Source: Bacillota bacterium | Lineage (GTDB): Bacteria; Bacillota; Clostridia; Lachnospirales; Anaerotignaceae | NCBI GenBank assembly: GCA_023413275.1 | Contig: JAEZPX010000076.1 | Span: forward strand, 1 to 13,786 | Direction: 5' to 3' | DNA: 13,786 nt | Part shown: piece by piece, positions 6,460-13,786 of the stretch | Numbering within the stretch: the stretch's first letter is position 1 | Layout of the letters: each line of letters opens with the position of its first letter | Program-made: the position numbers and the translations under genes | Notes under the pieces: model-generated | What the model was told of the DNA's origin: nothing | What the model saw: only the letters and a program-made list of their open reading frames with translations | The model's database searches: none

Positions 6460-7254
6460 TTATTTCTCCCCCATTGCTGTCTTCATCGCCCTTACAAATT
6501 CAGAAACAGGCTCTATGCATTCCCTTCCATAAGTACCCACAATGTTTACAATTGCACTGCCCACAATAACACCATCGGCGATCTTGCTCATTTGTGCGGC
6601 AGTTTCAGGGTTTGAAATGCCAAAGCCAATGGCGCAGGGGATACTCTTGGTCTTTTTCACCCTTGCCACCATTGCTCCCACATCTGTTGTAATCTCGTGT
6701 CTGGTTCCTGTTACACCCAAGGACGAAACGCAATACACAAAGCCCTCTGCCTCCAACGCAATTTTACTGATTCTTTCCTGAGAAGTAGGAGCAATCAAAG
6801 AAATCAGCTTAACCCCGTATTCATGAAATTTATCATGCATTTCTCCCTTCTCCTCAAAAGGAATATCCGGAAGTATAACACAACAAATGCCACAATCTCT
6901 GCATTTTAAAAGAAATCTATCTAAGCCATAGGTAAACAAAAGATTGGCATAAGTCATAAAGGCGAGAGGGACAGCTGATTTTTCTCGAATTTTCCTCACC
7001 ATCCCGAAGATACTGTCTGTTGTTACACCACCCATTAACGCCCTTTCACTTGCCTCTTGAATCACCAAACCTTCTGCAACGGGGTCTGAGAAAGGAATCC
7101 CCAGTTCAATCAAATCAGCCCCTGCCTCCTCCATAGCATAAACCAGCTTCTCTGTTGTTTCCAAATCAGGGTCGCCGCAAGTGATAAAGGGAATAAATGC
7201 TTTTCCTTTGGAAAATGCCTTTTCTATGTAATCTTGCGCTGTCATTTTATTCAT
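6460..7254 (-). CDS. trpA: Tryptophan synthase alpha chain
   Basis: Cleaves indole-3-glycerol phosphate to indole and glyceraldehyde 3-phosphate, and passes indole to TrpB through the alpha2-beta2 tunnel. The protein has 264 residues, a normal length. The start at ATG 7254 is chosen because AAGGGGG lies nine bases upstream, inside trpB; the longer frame reading from 7317 has no support. The TIM-barrel motifs are present: ITCGDPD, ELGIPFSDPVAEG, and VSSLGVTG. Catalytic Glu50 (Glu49 in Salmonella) is intact. The residue corresponding to catalytic Asp60 is Glu61, a conservative change that I believe occurs in other clostridial homologues. It is the last gene of the operon and overlaps trpB by eight bases, implying coupled translation of the two subunits. 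Confidence 0.96.
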   Translation of the reverse strand: MNKMTAQDYIEKAFSKGKAFIPFITCGDPDLETTEKLVYAMEEAGADLIELGIPFSDPVAEGLVIQEASERALMGGVTTDSIFGMVRKIREKSAVPLAFMTYANLLFTYGLDRFLLKCRDCGICCVILPDIPFEEKGEMHDKFHEYGVKLISLIAPTSQERISKIALEAEGFVYCVSSLGVTGTRHEITTDVGAMVARVKKTKSIPCAIGFGISNPETAAQMSKIADGVIVGSAIVNIVGTYGRECIEPVSEFVRAMKTAMGEK

Positions 7255-8437
7255 AGATTTCAACCCCCTTATATCTTGCAATCGCCGCCACATCTTTGTC
7301 TCCTCGTCCTGAAACATTCACAACAATAATTTGATCTTTTCCCATGGTGGGTGCCAGCTTCATTGCATAGGAAATTGCATGGGCACTCTCAATTGCAGGA
7401 ATGATTCCTTCTGTTCTTGAAAGATATTCAAAGGCCTCCACCGCCTCATTATCGGTAACAGGTACATATTCCCCTCTGCCCGAATCTCTTAAATAGGCAT
7501 GCTCAGGTCCAATCCCTGGGTAGTCCAGTCCAGCCGAAATGGAATACACAGGAGCAATCTGCCCATATTCATCCTGACAGAAATAAGACTTCATGCCATG
7601 AAAAATACCCACACTTCCTGTAGCCATGGTTGCCGCCGTATCCTTTGTGTCAACACCTCTACCCGCCGCTTCACAGCCAATGAGTCGCACCTCTTTATCC
7701 TCAATAAAGTTGTAAAATGCCCCCATGGCATTGCTTCCGCCACCAACACAGGCAAGAACAGCATCAGGCAGTCTGCCTTCCATCTCCAGAATCTGCTCCT
7801 TGATTTCCTTGCTGATTACCGCCTGAAAATCCCGCACAATCAACGGAAAAGGATGGGGGCCCATAACCGAACCCAAAACATAATGAGTATCATCAATTCT
7901 TTGTGTCCACTCCCGAAAGGTTTCATTTACCGCATCCTTCAGGGTCATAGTTCCGCTGGTAACAGAATGCACCTTGGCTCCCAAAAGCTCCATACGATAA
8001 ACATTTAAGGCTTGACGGTCAGTATCATGCTTTCCCATATAAATTTCGCATTCCAACCCCATCAGTGCTGCGGCTGTTGCCGTTGCAACACCATGCTGCC
8101 CCGCACCTGTTTCCGCAATCACTCTTGTTTTCCCCATTTTCTTTGCCAACAGTACCTGCCCTAAAACGTTATTGATTTTGTGAGAACCAGTATGGTTTAG
8201 ATCCTCTCGCTTCAAATAAATCTTTGCTCCACCAAGCTTTTCTGTCATATGCTTTGCATAATAAAGATTTGATGGACGTCCTGCAAAGTTATTCAATAAG
8301 TCCTCCAGCTCTGCCACAAATTCAGGATCACCCTTATATTTGTTATAGGCCTCTTCCAGCTCAATCACTGCGTTCATTAAGGTTTCAGGAATAAACTGTC
8401 CACCAAACTCTCCAAACCTGCCTTTTTTCTCTTTCAT
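7247..8437 (-). CDS. trpB: Tryptophan synthase beta chain
   Basis: PLP enzyme condensing indole with L-serine to make L-tryptophan. It has 396 residues, the size of the TrpB1 class that pairs with TrpA. Lys87 in HTGSHKINN is the PLP Schiff-base lysine, Glu109 in AETGAGQHG is the catalytic acid-base residue, and GGGSNAMG (232-239) binds the cofactor phosphate. The N-terminal GRFGEFGGQFIPETL is also characteristic. The ATG at 8437 follows AAGGA eight bases away, 17 bases after trpF ends. Its 3' end overlaps trpA. No deviation from the family is seen. Confidence 0.98.
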   Translation of the reverse strand: MKEKKGRFGEFGGQFIPETLMNAVIELEEAYNKYKGDPEFVAELEDLLNNFAGRPSNLYYAKHMTEKLGGAKIYLKREDLNHTGSHKINNVLGQVLLAKKMGKTRVIAETGAGQHGVATATAAALMGLECEIYMGKHDTDRQALNVYRMELLGAKVHSVTSGTMTLKDAVNETFREWTQRIDDTHYVLGSVMGPHPFPLIVRDFQAVISKEIKEQILEMEGRLPDAVLACVGGGSNAMGAFYNFIEDKEVRLIGCEAAGRGVDTKDTAATMATGSVGIFHGMKSYFCQDEYGQIAPVYSISAGLDYPGIGPEHAYLRDSGRGEYVPVTDNEAVEAFEYLSRTEGIIPAIESAHAISYAMKLAPTMGKDQIIVVNVSGRGDKDVAAIARYKGVEIYE

Positions 8438-8454
8438 AAAATCAATCCTTCCTC

Positions 8455-9066
8455 TTATAGTAGCTTTGCAAGGGCTACCACCCCCATAAATTTTTTATCA
8501 TCTTTATATCCATTTGTTTCACAACCACTGCTCACATCAAAGGCAAAAGGCTTGCAGGTTCTTGCCGCCTTGCCCATATTACTGGCATTTAATCCTCCTG
8601 CTAGGAAATATGGTTTTTTGATAGGTGGAATCACCCGATGGTCAAAAGTTTCTCCGCTACCACCGTAATTGTACTCTCGGTAAGTATCTAATAATAAATA
8701 ATCACAAGGGAGTTTTTCCGCCGTCAAAATTTCTCCTGCATTTTTTACCCGCACCGCCTTTATAATGGGCTTTTTCACAACCTCTTTCAACCCATGGATA
8801 TAATTCTCATCCTCATCTCCATGAAGCTGAATCATATCAATAACTCCTTGGGAGCAAAGGCTTGCAATCAGAGTAATCTCCTCATTTACAAATACGCCAA
8901 CTGTACTGATACCCAAATCCAGCTTACCTTTTAGTTCAGCAGCTTTTTCAGGGCTAACATATCTAGCACTTGGTGGATAAAATACAAATCCAATGAAATT
9001 AGGCTTATATGTGTTTGCCATAACAATATCTTCTTCTCGGCTCAATCCGCAAATTTTAATATTCAT
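8455..9066 (-). CDS. trpF: Phosphoribosylanthranilate isomerase
   Basis: Converts N-(5'-phosphoribosyl)anthranilate to the carboxyphenylamino-deoxyribulose phosphate used by TrpC. A single-domain TIM barrel of 203 residues, as expected for a stand-alone TrpF. The general base Cys6 in KICGL and general acid Asp127 in LLLDT are present, along with GGSGETFDH (135-143), FLAGGLN and DVSSGCET, which bind phosphate. The start at 9066 overlaps the trpC stop by four bases (ATGA), and the SD lies in the end of trpC. Here TrpF and TrpC are separate proteins, unlike the fused enzyme of enteric bacteria. Confidence 0.97.
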   Translation of the reverse strand: MNIKICGLSREEDIVMANTYKPNFIGFVFYPPSARYVSPEKAAELKGKLDLGISTVGVFVNEEITLIASLCSQGVIDMIQLHGDEDENYIHGLKEVVKKPIIKAVRVKNAGEILTAEKLPCDYLLLDTYREYNYGGSGETFDHRVIPPIKKPYFLAGGLNASNMGKAARTCKPFAFDVSSGCETNGYKDDKKFMGVVALAKLL

Positions 9067-9845
9067 AATTCTCCTTTCAGAGCTTCCAGCCCTTTCTTTT
9101 TATTTTTCGCCCGCATCAGTGTTTCCCCAATCAAAACGGCGTCCAGTCCTGCCTCTCTAATTTTAACAATATCCTCTGCGGTGTGAATTCCGCTTTCTCC
9201 AATAGAGATTACATCCTTTGGGATATACTTTTTCAATCGAATACAATTTTGAATATCCACAGTGAAATCCTTTAAATTTCTGTTATTCACACCAATGATT
9301 CTTGCCCCCGCCATTACTGCCGAGGCAATCTCTGTTTCATCATGGGCCTCCACAAGGGCACTCAAACCCAAACTGTCGCAGACTTTAATATATTGCTTTA
9401 GAATATCAGTTTCCAGCAAAGCACAAATCAATAATACTGCCGATGCCCCCAAGGCTTTTGCCTGATAAATCATATACTCATCCACCGTGAAATCCTTTCG
9501 CAAAAGAGGAACTTTCACCTGTTTACTGATCTCTGTCAAATACTCATCTCGCCCCAAAAATTTTGTAGGCTCAGTCAAAATAGAAATACAATCTGCTCCC
9601 GCCTGTTCATACTCCTTTGCAATTTCCACATAAGGAAAGTCCTGTGCAATAATGCTTTTGGAGGGGCTGGCTTTTTTCACCTCACAAATAAAAGCAAGAC
9701 CCTCTTTTTGCAAGGCTTTCTCAAAGGCAAAGGGGGAATTTGTTCTATTGCTTTCAGCAAGTTCCTTCATTTCTTCCAAAGAAAGCCTTTTTTTCTGCTC
9801 TTCTACACGTTTTCGTGCACTGTTCGCTAACTCATCCAGAATCAT
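9063..9845 (-). CDS. trpC: Indole-3-glycerol phosphate synthase
   Basis: Cyclises and decarboxylates carboxyphenylamino-deoxyribulose phosphate to indole-3-glycerol phosphate. The product has 260 residues from ATG 9845, which has GGAGG six bases upstream and starts with the family-like MILDELANSARKRVEE. The longer frame reaching to 9992 runs back inside trpD and is rejected. Catalytic Glu55 and Lys57 in CEVKKASPSK, Lys117 in LLRKDF, the VEAHD segment, GVNNRNL and ESGI motifs are all present. It lies 13 bases after trpD, a gap filled by the SD, and overlaps trpF by four bases. Confidence 0.97.
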   Translation of the reverse strand: MILDELANSARKRVEEQKKRLSLEEMKELAESNRTNSPFAFEKALQKEGLAFICEVKKASPSKSIIAQDFPYVEIAKEYEQAGADCISILTEPTKFLGRDEYLTEISKQVKVPLLRKDFTVDEYMIYQAKALGASAVLLICALLETDILKQYIKVCDSLGLSALVEAHDETEIASAVMAGARIIGVNNRNLKDFTVDIQNCIRLKKYIPKDVISIGESGIHTAEDIVKIREAGLDAVLIGETLMRAKNKKKGLEALKGEL

Positions 9846-9858
9846 ATTCTTCCTCCAA

Positions 9859-10869
9859 TCATCGGTTCGTAGCTTGAATAAAGGCTTCCAGCTTTTCCAT
9901 TGCCTTGCCACTGTCCAAAATTTCCTTTGCAATATGGATTCCCTCTTGAATGGTATGACATCTTTCTGCAATATAGAGGGAAACCCCTGCATTCAAAAGC
10001 ACCACATCCCGCTTCGCCCTCTGCTCCTTCCCAGATAGAATATCCAAGGCTATTTTCTTATTTTCCGCAGGATCTCCACCTACAAGCTCTGATGGTTCAC
10101 AATAAGAAAATCCATAATCCTCTGGATCAATCACACGATTTTTCAATTTCCCGTTTCGTATCTCACAAGCTGTTGTTGTGGTTGTCATGGTGATTTCATC
10201 CAAACCGTCATCACCACAAACCACCATTCCTGCCTTAACCCCCAAATTCAACATAACTTGAGCAAGGGGACGAACCAGTTCCTTATCATAAACCCCCATG
10301 AGCTCCATATTTGCCCCTGCGGGATTTGCAAGGGGGCCTAGGATATTAAAGATCGTTCTCACCCCCAAGCTTTTTCTCACAGGTGCCACAAATTTCATAG
10401 AAGGGTGGTACTTCTGTGCAAACATGAAACAGATATTATTTTCTTCAAGGCATTTGGTCATGACCTCTGTTTCAGGAGAAATATTTACACCTAAGCTCTC
10501 CAAAATATCTGCCGCTCCGCATTTGCTGGAAACACTTCTGTTCCCATGCTTTGCAACAGGTATACCCGCCGCTGAAATCACAAAAGCGGAAACGGTAGAA
10601 ATATTAAAGGTAAACGCTTCATCCCCGCCTGTACCCACAATTTCTAGAACATCCTTATCGTGGAGCAGTCTGGTGCAGGCCTTGCGCATTCCCTTTGCAC
10701 TTGCAGTAATCTCGTCTATGGTTTCTCCCTTCATACGAAGGGCTGTCAAATATGCCGCCATTTCCGCTTCCGAAGCATTCCCCGACATAATTTCATTCAT
10801 GACCTCTTCCGCCATCTCTGTTGAAATATTGTGTTTTTCCATGGCCAGTTTGATTGCTTCCTTAATCAT
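9859..10869 (-). CDS. trpD: Anthranilate phosphoribosyltransferase
   Basis: Transfers phosphoribose from PRPP to anthranilate. The 336-residue protein has the usual small N-terminal helical domain, the PRPP loop GTGGD (79-83) followed by FTFNIST, and the KHGNRSVSSKCGAADILE segment (107-124). FNILGPLANPA and the acidic DGLDEI metal site lie further on. It is a stand-alone enzyme, not fused to TrpG. The start at 10869 overlaps the trpG end by eight bases, and its SD (GGAGGTGA) is inside trpG, which couples their translation. Confidence 0.97.
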   Translation of the reverse strand: MIKEAIKLAMEKHNISTEMAEEVMNEIMSGNASEAEMAAYLTALRMKGETIDEITASAKGMRKACTRLLHDKDVLEIVGTGGDEAFTFNISTVSAFVISAAGIPVAKHGNRSVSSKCGAADILESLGVNISPETEVMTKCLEENNICFMFAQKYHPSMKFVAPVRKSLGVRTIFNILGPLANPAGANMELMGVYDKELVRPLAQVMLNLGVKAGMVVCGDDGLDEITMTTTTTACEIRNGKLKNRVIDPEDYGFSYCEPSELVGGDPAENKKIALDILSGKEQRAKRDVVLLNAGVSLYIAERCHTIQEGIHIAKEILDSGKAMEKLEAFIQATNR

Positions 10870-11449
10870 TAAAACTCACCTCCGATTTTAATTCTAAAAA
10901 GTTCTTCATAATTTCACTGCCGTACTGAGATAAAATGGACTCTGGGTGGAACTGCAAACCATAAATATGCTTACCCTTCACCTTTACTGCCATGACCTCC
11001 CCCTCTGCCTCCCCAAGAATCTCCAGGGTTTCAGGTATTGTGTTCCGTTGCGCCACAAGAGAATGGTATCTTGCCGCTTTTATTTGACTTGGTAAATCCT
11101 TAAAAATAGGTGCAGAATTGTCTATTTCAATTTCACTTTGCTTACCATGCATCAGCCTGTTTGCATGAACAATTTTTGCACCATAAACCTCACAAATTGC
11201 CTGATGCCCTAAACACACACCTAAAATTTTATACCGATTCCCGAGCCTTTGAATCACCCCTTCACTGATTCCCGCTTCATGGGGGTAGCAAGGTCCAGGG
11301 GAAATAATAATGCTGTCAGGTTGTAGGTCGTCAATCTCCTCAGGAGTGATACTGTCATTTCTAAACACCCTTATATCATCATCAAACTGATATGCTAGCT
11401 GTACCAGATTGTATGTAAAGCTATCAAAATTATCAATTACCACTATCAT
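10862..11449 (-). CDS. trpG: Anthranilate synthase component II (glutamine amidotransferase)
   Basis: Class I glutamine amidotransferase that supplies ammonia from glutamine to TrpE. The 195-residue chain has the oxyanion motif PGP (51-53), nucleophile Cys79 in GVCLGHQAI, and His168 and Glu170 in LQFHPES. Its start overlaps the trpE stop by four bases (ATGA), giving equal expression with its partner. Because PabA enzymes look the same, the gene could also serve folate synthesis as an amphibolic subunit; no pabB is in the window. Position in the trp operon supports the anthranilate role. Confidence 0.96.
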   Translation of the reverse strand: MIVVIDNFDSFTYNLVQLAYQFDDDIRVFRNDSITPEEIDDLQPDSIIISPGPCYPHEAGISEGVIQRLGNRYKILGVCLGHQAICEVYGAKIVHANRLMHGKQSEIEIDNSAPIFKDLPSQIKAARYHSLVAQRNTIPETLEILGEAEGEVMAVKVKGKHIYGLQFHPESILSQYGSEIMKNFLELKSEVSFND

Positions 11450-12909
11450 AGATCATTTGCCTCCCTTGCGTTTATAATGGCGTTGATGACTGCCTTAGCT
11501 TTGTTCTCACTCTCTAAATATTCCAATTCACCCACGCTATCAGCCACAATGCCGCCCCCTGCCTGAACAAAAACCTTGTTGTTTTTCTTTACTGCCATAC
11601 GAATAGCAATGCAAGTATCTAAATTCCCCGTAAAATCAATGTATCCCAACGCCCCACCGTAAACACCTCGGGGACAGCGTTCTGTTTCTTCAATAATCTG
11701 GCAAGCTCTCACCTTTGGTGCCCCAGAGAGGGTTCCTGCGGGAAGAATTGCCTTAACTGCATCATAAGCATCTAGCCCCTCTTTCAGTTCTCCATTCACT
11801 TCAGAACAAATGTGCATAATTTTTGAATATTTTATAACCTTCATATATTCAGCAACAGAAACTGTTAGAGGCTTTGCTATCCTGCCTATATCGTTCCTAG
11901 CCAAATCCACCAGCATATTGTGCTCAGAAAGCTCCTTTTCATCTGCCATCAACTCTTTTTCAAAAGCTGTATCCTCTTCCTCTGTCAACCCCCTTGGTCT
12001 CGACCCAGCAATGGGGAAGGTGGAAAGCCTTCCATCCCGAAGCTTTACAAGGGTCTCTGGGGAGGCAGAAAGTATCTGGGTGTTATCACATTGCATGAAT
12101 ACCATGTATGGTGATGGGTTAGTAGTTCGAAGTACCCGATAGGCATTGAGCAAGCTGTCGTTGTAATCCGTTTCAAATCTCCTTGAAATAACGGCCTGAA
12201 AAATATCCCCATTGTAGATATATTTTTTCACTCGCTCTACCCCTTGGCAAAATTCCTCTTTTGTGAAATTGCAAGTAAAATGGGGCTGGCTCTTGGTGGT
12301 CTCTCTTTCTGCCCCCATCTGATTTGTGATAAATGCTGAAAGACTTTCAATCTCTGATACTGCCTCACCGTAGTTTTCTAAAACGTGGTCTGTTTTCATG
12401 TTCACGATAATTTGTATTTTTTGCTTCAAATGGTCATAGGCAATCACTTTATCAAAAAGCATAAAATCATAATCGTCCATTTCATCTTTGGAAATATCCA
12501 ATGTCGGTTCACAATAACCAATCATAGAATAGGCGAAATATCCAACCAACCCCCCTGTAAAAGGAGGCATATCAGGCAGTTTTGGCGCTTTATATTGATT
12601 CATTAGCTTCCTAAGTGCCTCAAAAGGCTCCTCTCGAATTTGTTTTTCCTCTCCATTTTCTTCTAGGGTTATCTCGCCATTCTTGCAGGTAATACGCATA
12701 ATTGGGTTAAACCCCAGAAAGGAGTATCTACCCCACTTTTCGCCGCCCTCTATACTTTCCAGAAGAAAAAATCGGTGATGTTGCTTGGAAATTCTTCTTA
12801 ACAGAGAAATTGGTGTGATGACATCAGCGTAAATCTCCTTGGCAATGGGTATCATGTCATATTTTTCAGCCAGCTTGCTAATGGTTTCTGCGTTTGGTTT
12901 CATGGTCAT
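11446..12909 (-). CDS. trpE: Anthranilate synthase component I
   Basis: Makes anthranilate from chorismate with ammonia from TrpG, the committed step of the pathway. The 487-residue protein has the N-terminal feedback-inhibition motif LLES (49-52), so Trp inhibition is expected. The chorismate-binding domain includes IAGSRPRG (300-307), LVDLARND (333-340), AGTLSGAPK (391-399) and the QAGGGIVADS loop. The start at ATG 12909 has AAAGGAG seven bases upstream. The frame is open back to 13053, but that stretch is the T-box antiterminator and terminator, so the longer start is rejected. An ATG two codons later (12903) is farther from the SD. First gene of the operon. Confidence 0.97.
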   Translation of the reverse strand: MTMKPNAETISKLAEKYDMIPIAKEIYADVITPISLLRRISKQHHRFFLLESIEGGEKWGRYSFLGFNPIMRITCKNGEITLEENGEEKQIREEPFEALRKLMNQYKAPKLPDMPPFTGGLVGYFAYSMIGYCEPTLDISKDEMDDYDFMLFDKVIAYDHLKQKIQIIVNMKTDHVLENYGEAVSEIESLSAFITNQMGAERETTKSQPHFTCNFTKEEFCQGVERVKKYIYNGDIFQAVISRRFETDYNDSLLNAYRVLRTTNPSPYMVFMQCDNTQILSASPETLVKLRDGRLSTFPIAGSRPRGLTEEEDTAFEKELMADEKELSEHNMLVDLARNDIGRIAKPLTVSVAEYMKVIKYSKIMHICSEVNGELKEGLDAYDAVKAILPAGTLSGAPKVRACQIIEETERCPRGVYGGALGYIDFTGNLDTCIAIRMAVKKNNKVFVQAGGGIVADSVGELEYLESENKAKAVINAIINAREANDL

Positions 12910-12935
12910 AATGGCGCTCCTTTCAATTTTTGGTA

Positions 12936-13220
12936 ATAAAAAAAGCCTTTGCCCCTTAACCAAGGGACAAAAGCTTATAGCCTCTGCGATACCACCCAAA
13001 TTACCTGTATCAAAAAAATACAGATCACTCATTTTATGTACAAACATACACACCCTACTGATAACGGACAGGGTTCCCGTCGGACATTACTTTCGCCTAA
13101 GCGATTTCTTTCCGCCCTCACAAGTCCATTCGGAACAACAACACTGCCGCTTCACACCAACCAGCGACTCTCTGAAAGTGATTTGTTATGCCTACTCTTC
13201 TTGTTCTACGGTTTCAATTT
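12936..13220 (-). promoter_or_regulatory. Tryptophan T-box riboswitch leader
   Basis: The leader before trpE carries T-box hallmarks in the right order on the minus strand: AGAGAGTCGC with the CGCTGGTTGGTGTGAAGCG distal part of Stem I (13173-13148), a GAATGGAC specifier loop with TGG at 13128-13126, a Stem III-like ACGG/CCGT hairpin near 13081-13060, the T-box core GGGTGGTATCGC (12997-12986), and the terminator. TGG specifies tryptophan. By the known mechanism, uncharged tRNA-Trp pairs its anticodon with the specifier and its CCA end with the TGG bulge of the T-box, stabilising the antiterminator and allowing trp expression. All sequence elements are seen; binding is inferred from the family. 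Confidence 0.95.
12943..12976 (-). terminator. Regulated terminator of the trp T-box leader
   Basis: On the minus strand AAGCTTTTGTCCCTT (12976-12962) pairs over 15 bp, with three G-T wobbles, with AAGGGGCAAAGGCTT (12957-12943) around a GGTT loop. A T-run with one A follows down to 12936. Its 5' arm includes the GTCCC stretch that would pair with the T-box sequence in the antiterminator, so the two folds exclude each other. Confidence 0.92.
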
Positions 13221-13226
13221 TTGCTA

Positions 13227-13255
13227 ATTGTAGCACTTGTATTTTTTTCTGTCAA
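13227..13255 (-). promoter_or_regulatory. Sigma-A promoter of the trp operon
   Basis: TTGACA (13255-13250) and TACAAT (13232-13227) are separated by exactly 17 bases; the -35 matches consensus fully and the -10 at five of six positions. Transcription should begin near 13220, giving a leader of about 310 bases that holds the T-box. No operator overlaps it, so control appears to be mainly by attenuation. Confidence 0.88.
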
Positions 13256-13363
13256 GTATTTCATTCAATAATATTTAGTTATATTTAAAAATATACTCAA
13301 ATCTTTTAATAAAATAATTTCATTTTTCATCATCTAAATTTTCATTTTCACATAGTAATAACA

Positions 13364-13402
13364 AATGCTTATGAAAGGTAAAACCCTGCAACCTTTAGCA
13401 TT
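13364..13402. repeat. Nested inverted repeat between phzF-like gene and trp promoter
   Basis: AATGCT (13364-13369) pairs with AGCATT (13397-13402), and inside it AAAGGT (13374-13379) pairs with ACCTTT (13391-13396), leaving a four-base bulge on one side and an 11-base loop. It lies just past the terminator of the right-edge gene. A weak second terminator or a protein site is possible. Confidence 0.4.
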
Positions 13403-13414
13403 GTTTAGTAATAT

Positions 13415-13449
13415 AAAAAGGCTGTGCCGTTCCTTGGCACAACCCTTTT
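13415..13449 (-). terminator. Terminator of the PhzF-family gene
   Basis: On the minus strand AAAAGGGTTGTGCC (13449-13436) pairs with GGCACAGCCTTTTT (13428-13415), a 14-bp stem with G-T wobbles, around a seven-base loop. It ends in a run of five T and lies 18 bases after the stop codon. Confidence 0.88.
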
Positions 13450-13467
13450 GCTTCTTCAATTTATGTT

Positions 13468-13785
13468 TCAAACAAATATTTCACCCTTCAAATACAGAAT
13501 GGCACCACCACGAATACGTACCCGTTCTCCTGCATTCTTGCAGTGCAATACACCACCCCTTTGGGAAACTTGCTTTGCAATCATCTCTTCCTTACCCAAT
13601 TTCTTCGCCCAATAAGGAATCAAGGTGCTGTGGGCAGAACCTGTAACTGGGTCTTCGTCGATTCCTGCTTTTGGAACAAAGCATCTGGAAACAAAGTCAA
13701 ATTCTGTACCCTTAGCTGTTGCCACCAAAAGCATACCTTCCTCTAACTTTACTACTTTATCAAAGTCTGGATTTAATTCTACTAC
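13468..13785 (-). CDS. PhzF-family isomerase/epimerase, C-terminal part
   Basis: The frame is open to the right edge, so only the last 105 residues are visible of about 260-300 usual for the family. The stretch GIDEDPVTGSAHSTLIPYWA is the classic C-terminal PhzF signature, whose DPVTGSAH segment lines the active site of the two-lobed diaminopimelate-epimerase-like fold. It is followed by QVSQRGG and a glycine-rich VRIRGGAILY ending. PhzF itself isomerises trans-2,3-dihydro-3-hydroxyanthranilate in phenazine synthesis, but most family members have no known substrate and no other phenazine genes are seen. The ATG at 13732-13734 is internal. The catalytic Glu near the N-terminus lies outside the window. 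It has its own terminator and is separate from the trp operon. Confidence 0.9.
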   Translation of the reverse strand, partial: VVELNPDFDKVVKLEEGMLLVATAKGTEFDFVSRCFVPKAGIDEDPVTGSAHSTLIPYWAKKLGKEEMIAKQVSQRGGVLHCKNAGERVRIRGGAILYLKGEIFV

Positions 13786-13786
13786 A

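Noticed and set aside
9063..9992. Longer trpC frame starting inside trpD
   Set aside because: The extra N-terminal residues are antisense-free but out of frame trpD sequence, and GGAGG precedes the family-like start at 9845.
12839..13288. Plus-strand frame of 149 codons across the trpE start and leader
   Set aside because: It is antisense to trpE, the T-box and the trp promoter, all strongly supported; its composition is that of a shadow frame.
1..13786. CRISPR arrays, insertion sequences, prophage or tRNA genes
   Set aside because: I found no spaced direct repeats, transposase or phage proteins, or tRNA cloverleaf. The window looks like core chromosome.

Overview
The window is AT-rich chromosomal DNA from a low-GC Firmicute, most likely a member of Clostridia (Lachnospirales-like). 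This is inferred from the base composition, strong GGAGG-type ribosome binding sites, a tryptophan T-box leader ahead of the trp genes, and the protein flavours. I could not fix a genus. Nearly all genes are complete housekeeping or metabolic genes. I see no mobile element, CRISPR array, rRNA or tRNA gene.

Left part (1-4405). The window opens inside htpG (Hsp90, C-terminal half only), which ends in a large nested hairpin terminator. Next come an uncharacterised 166-residue protein with its own probable promoter and a CstA-family transporter gene. The leader of the transporter gene contains inverted repeats and an SD-proximal hairpin. The transporter gene and the convergent exonuclease III gene share one bidirectional terminator.

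Middle part (4641-6395). A compact three-gene operon encodes an ArsC/Spx-like thioredoxin-fold protein without the usual N-terminal cysteine, a nitrilase-superfamily amidase with an intact Glu-Lys-Cys triad, and a low-molecular-weight protein tyrosine phosphatase. The last two genes overlap by ATGA. A strong hairpin follows the operon.

Right part (6460-13255, minus strand). This is a complete tryptophan operon in the order trpE-G-D-C-F-B-A, carrying every step from chorismate to tryptophan. Genes overlap by 4 or 8 bases or are separated by 13-17 bases, which suggests translational coupling. It is preceded by a near-consensus sigma-A promoter (TTGACA, 17 bases, TACAAT) and a T-box riboswitch with a TGG (Trp) specifier and a 15-bp terminator stem. 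Uncharged tRNA-Trp should therefore switch the operon on. At the right edge lies the 3' end of a PhzF-family isomerase gene with its own terminator.

The window is mostly conventional. The items most worth a second look are the T-box (and the false trpE extension through it), the cysteine-less ArsC-like protein and its operon partners, the possible structured region before cstA, the lone uncharacterised gene, and some unassigned palindromes.
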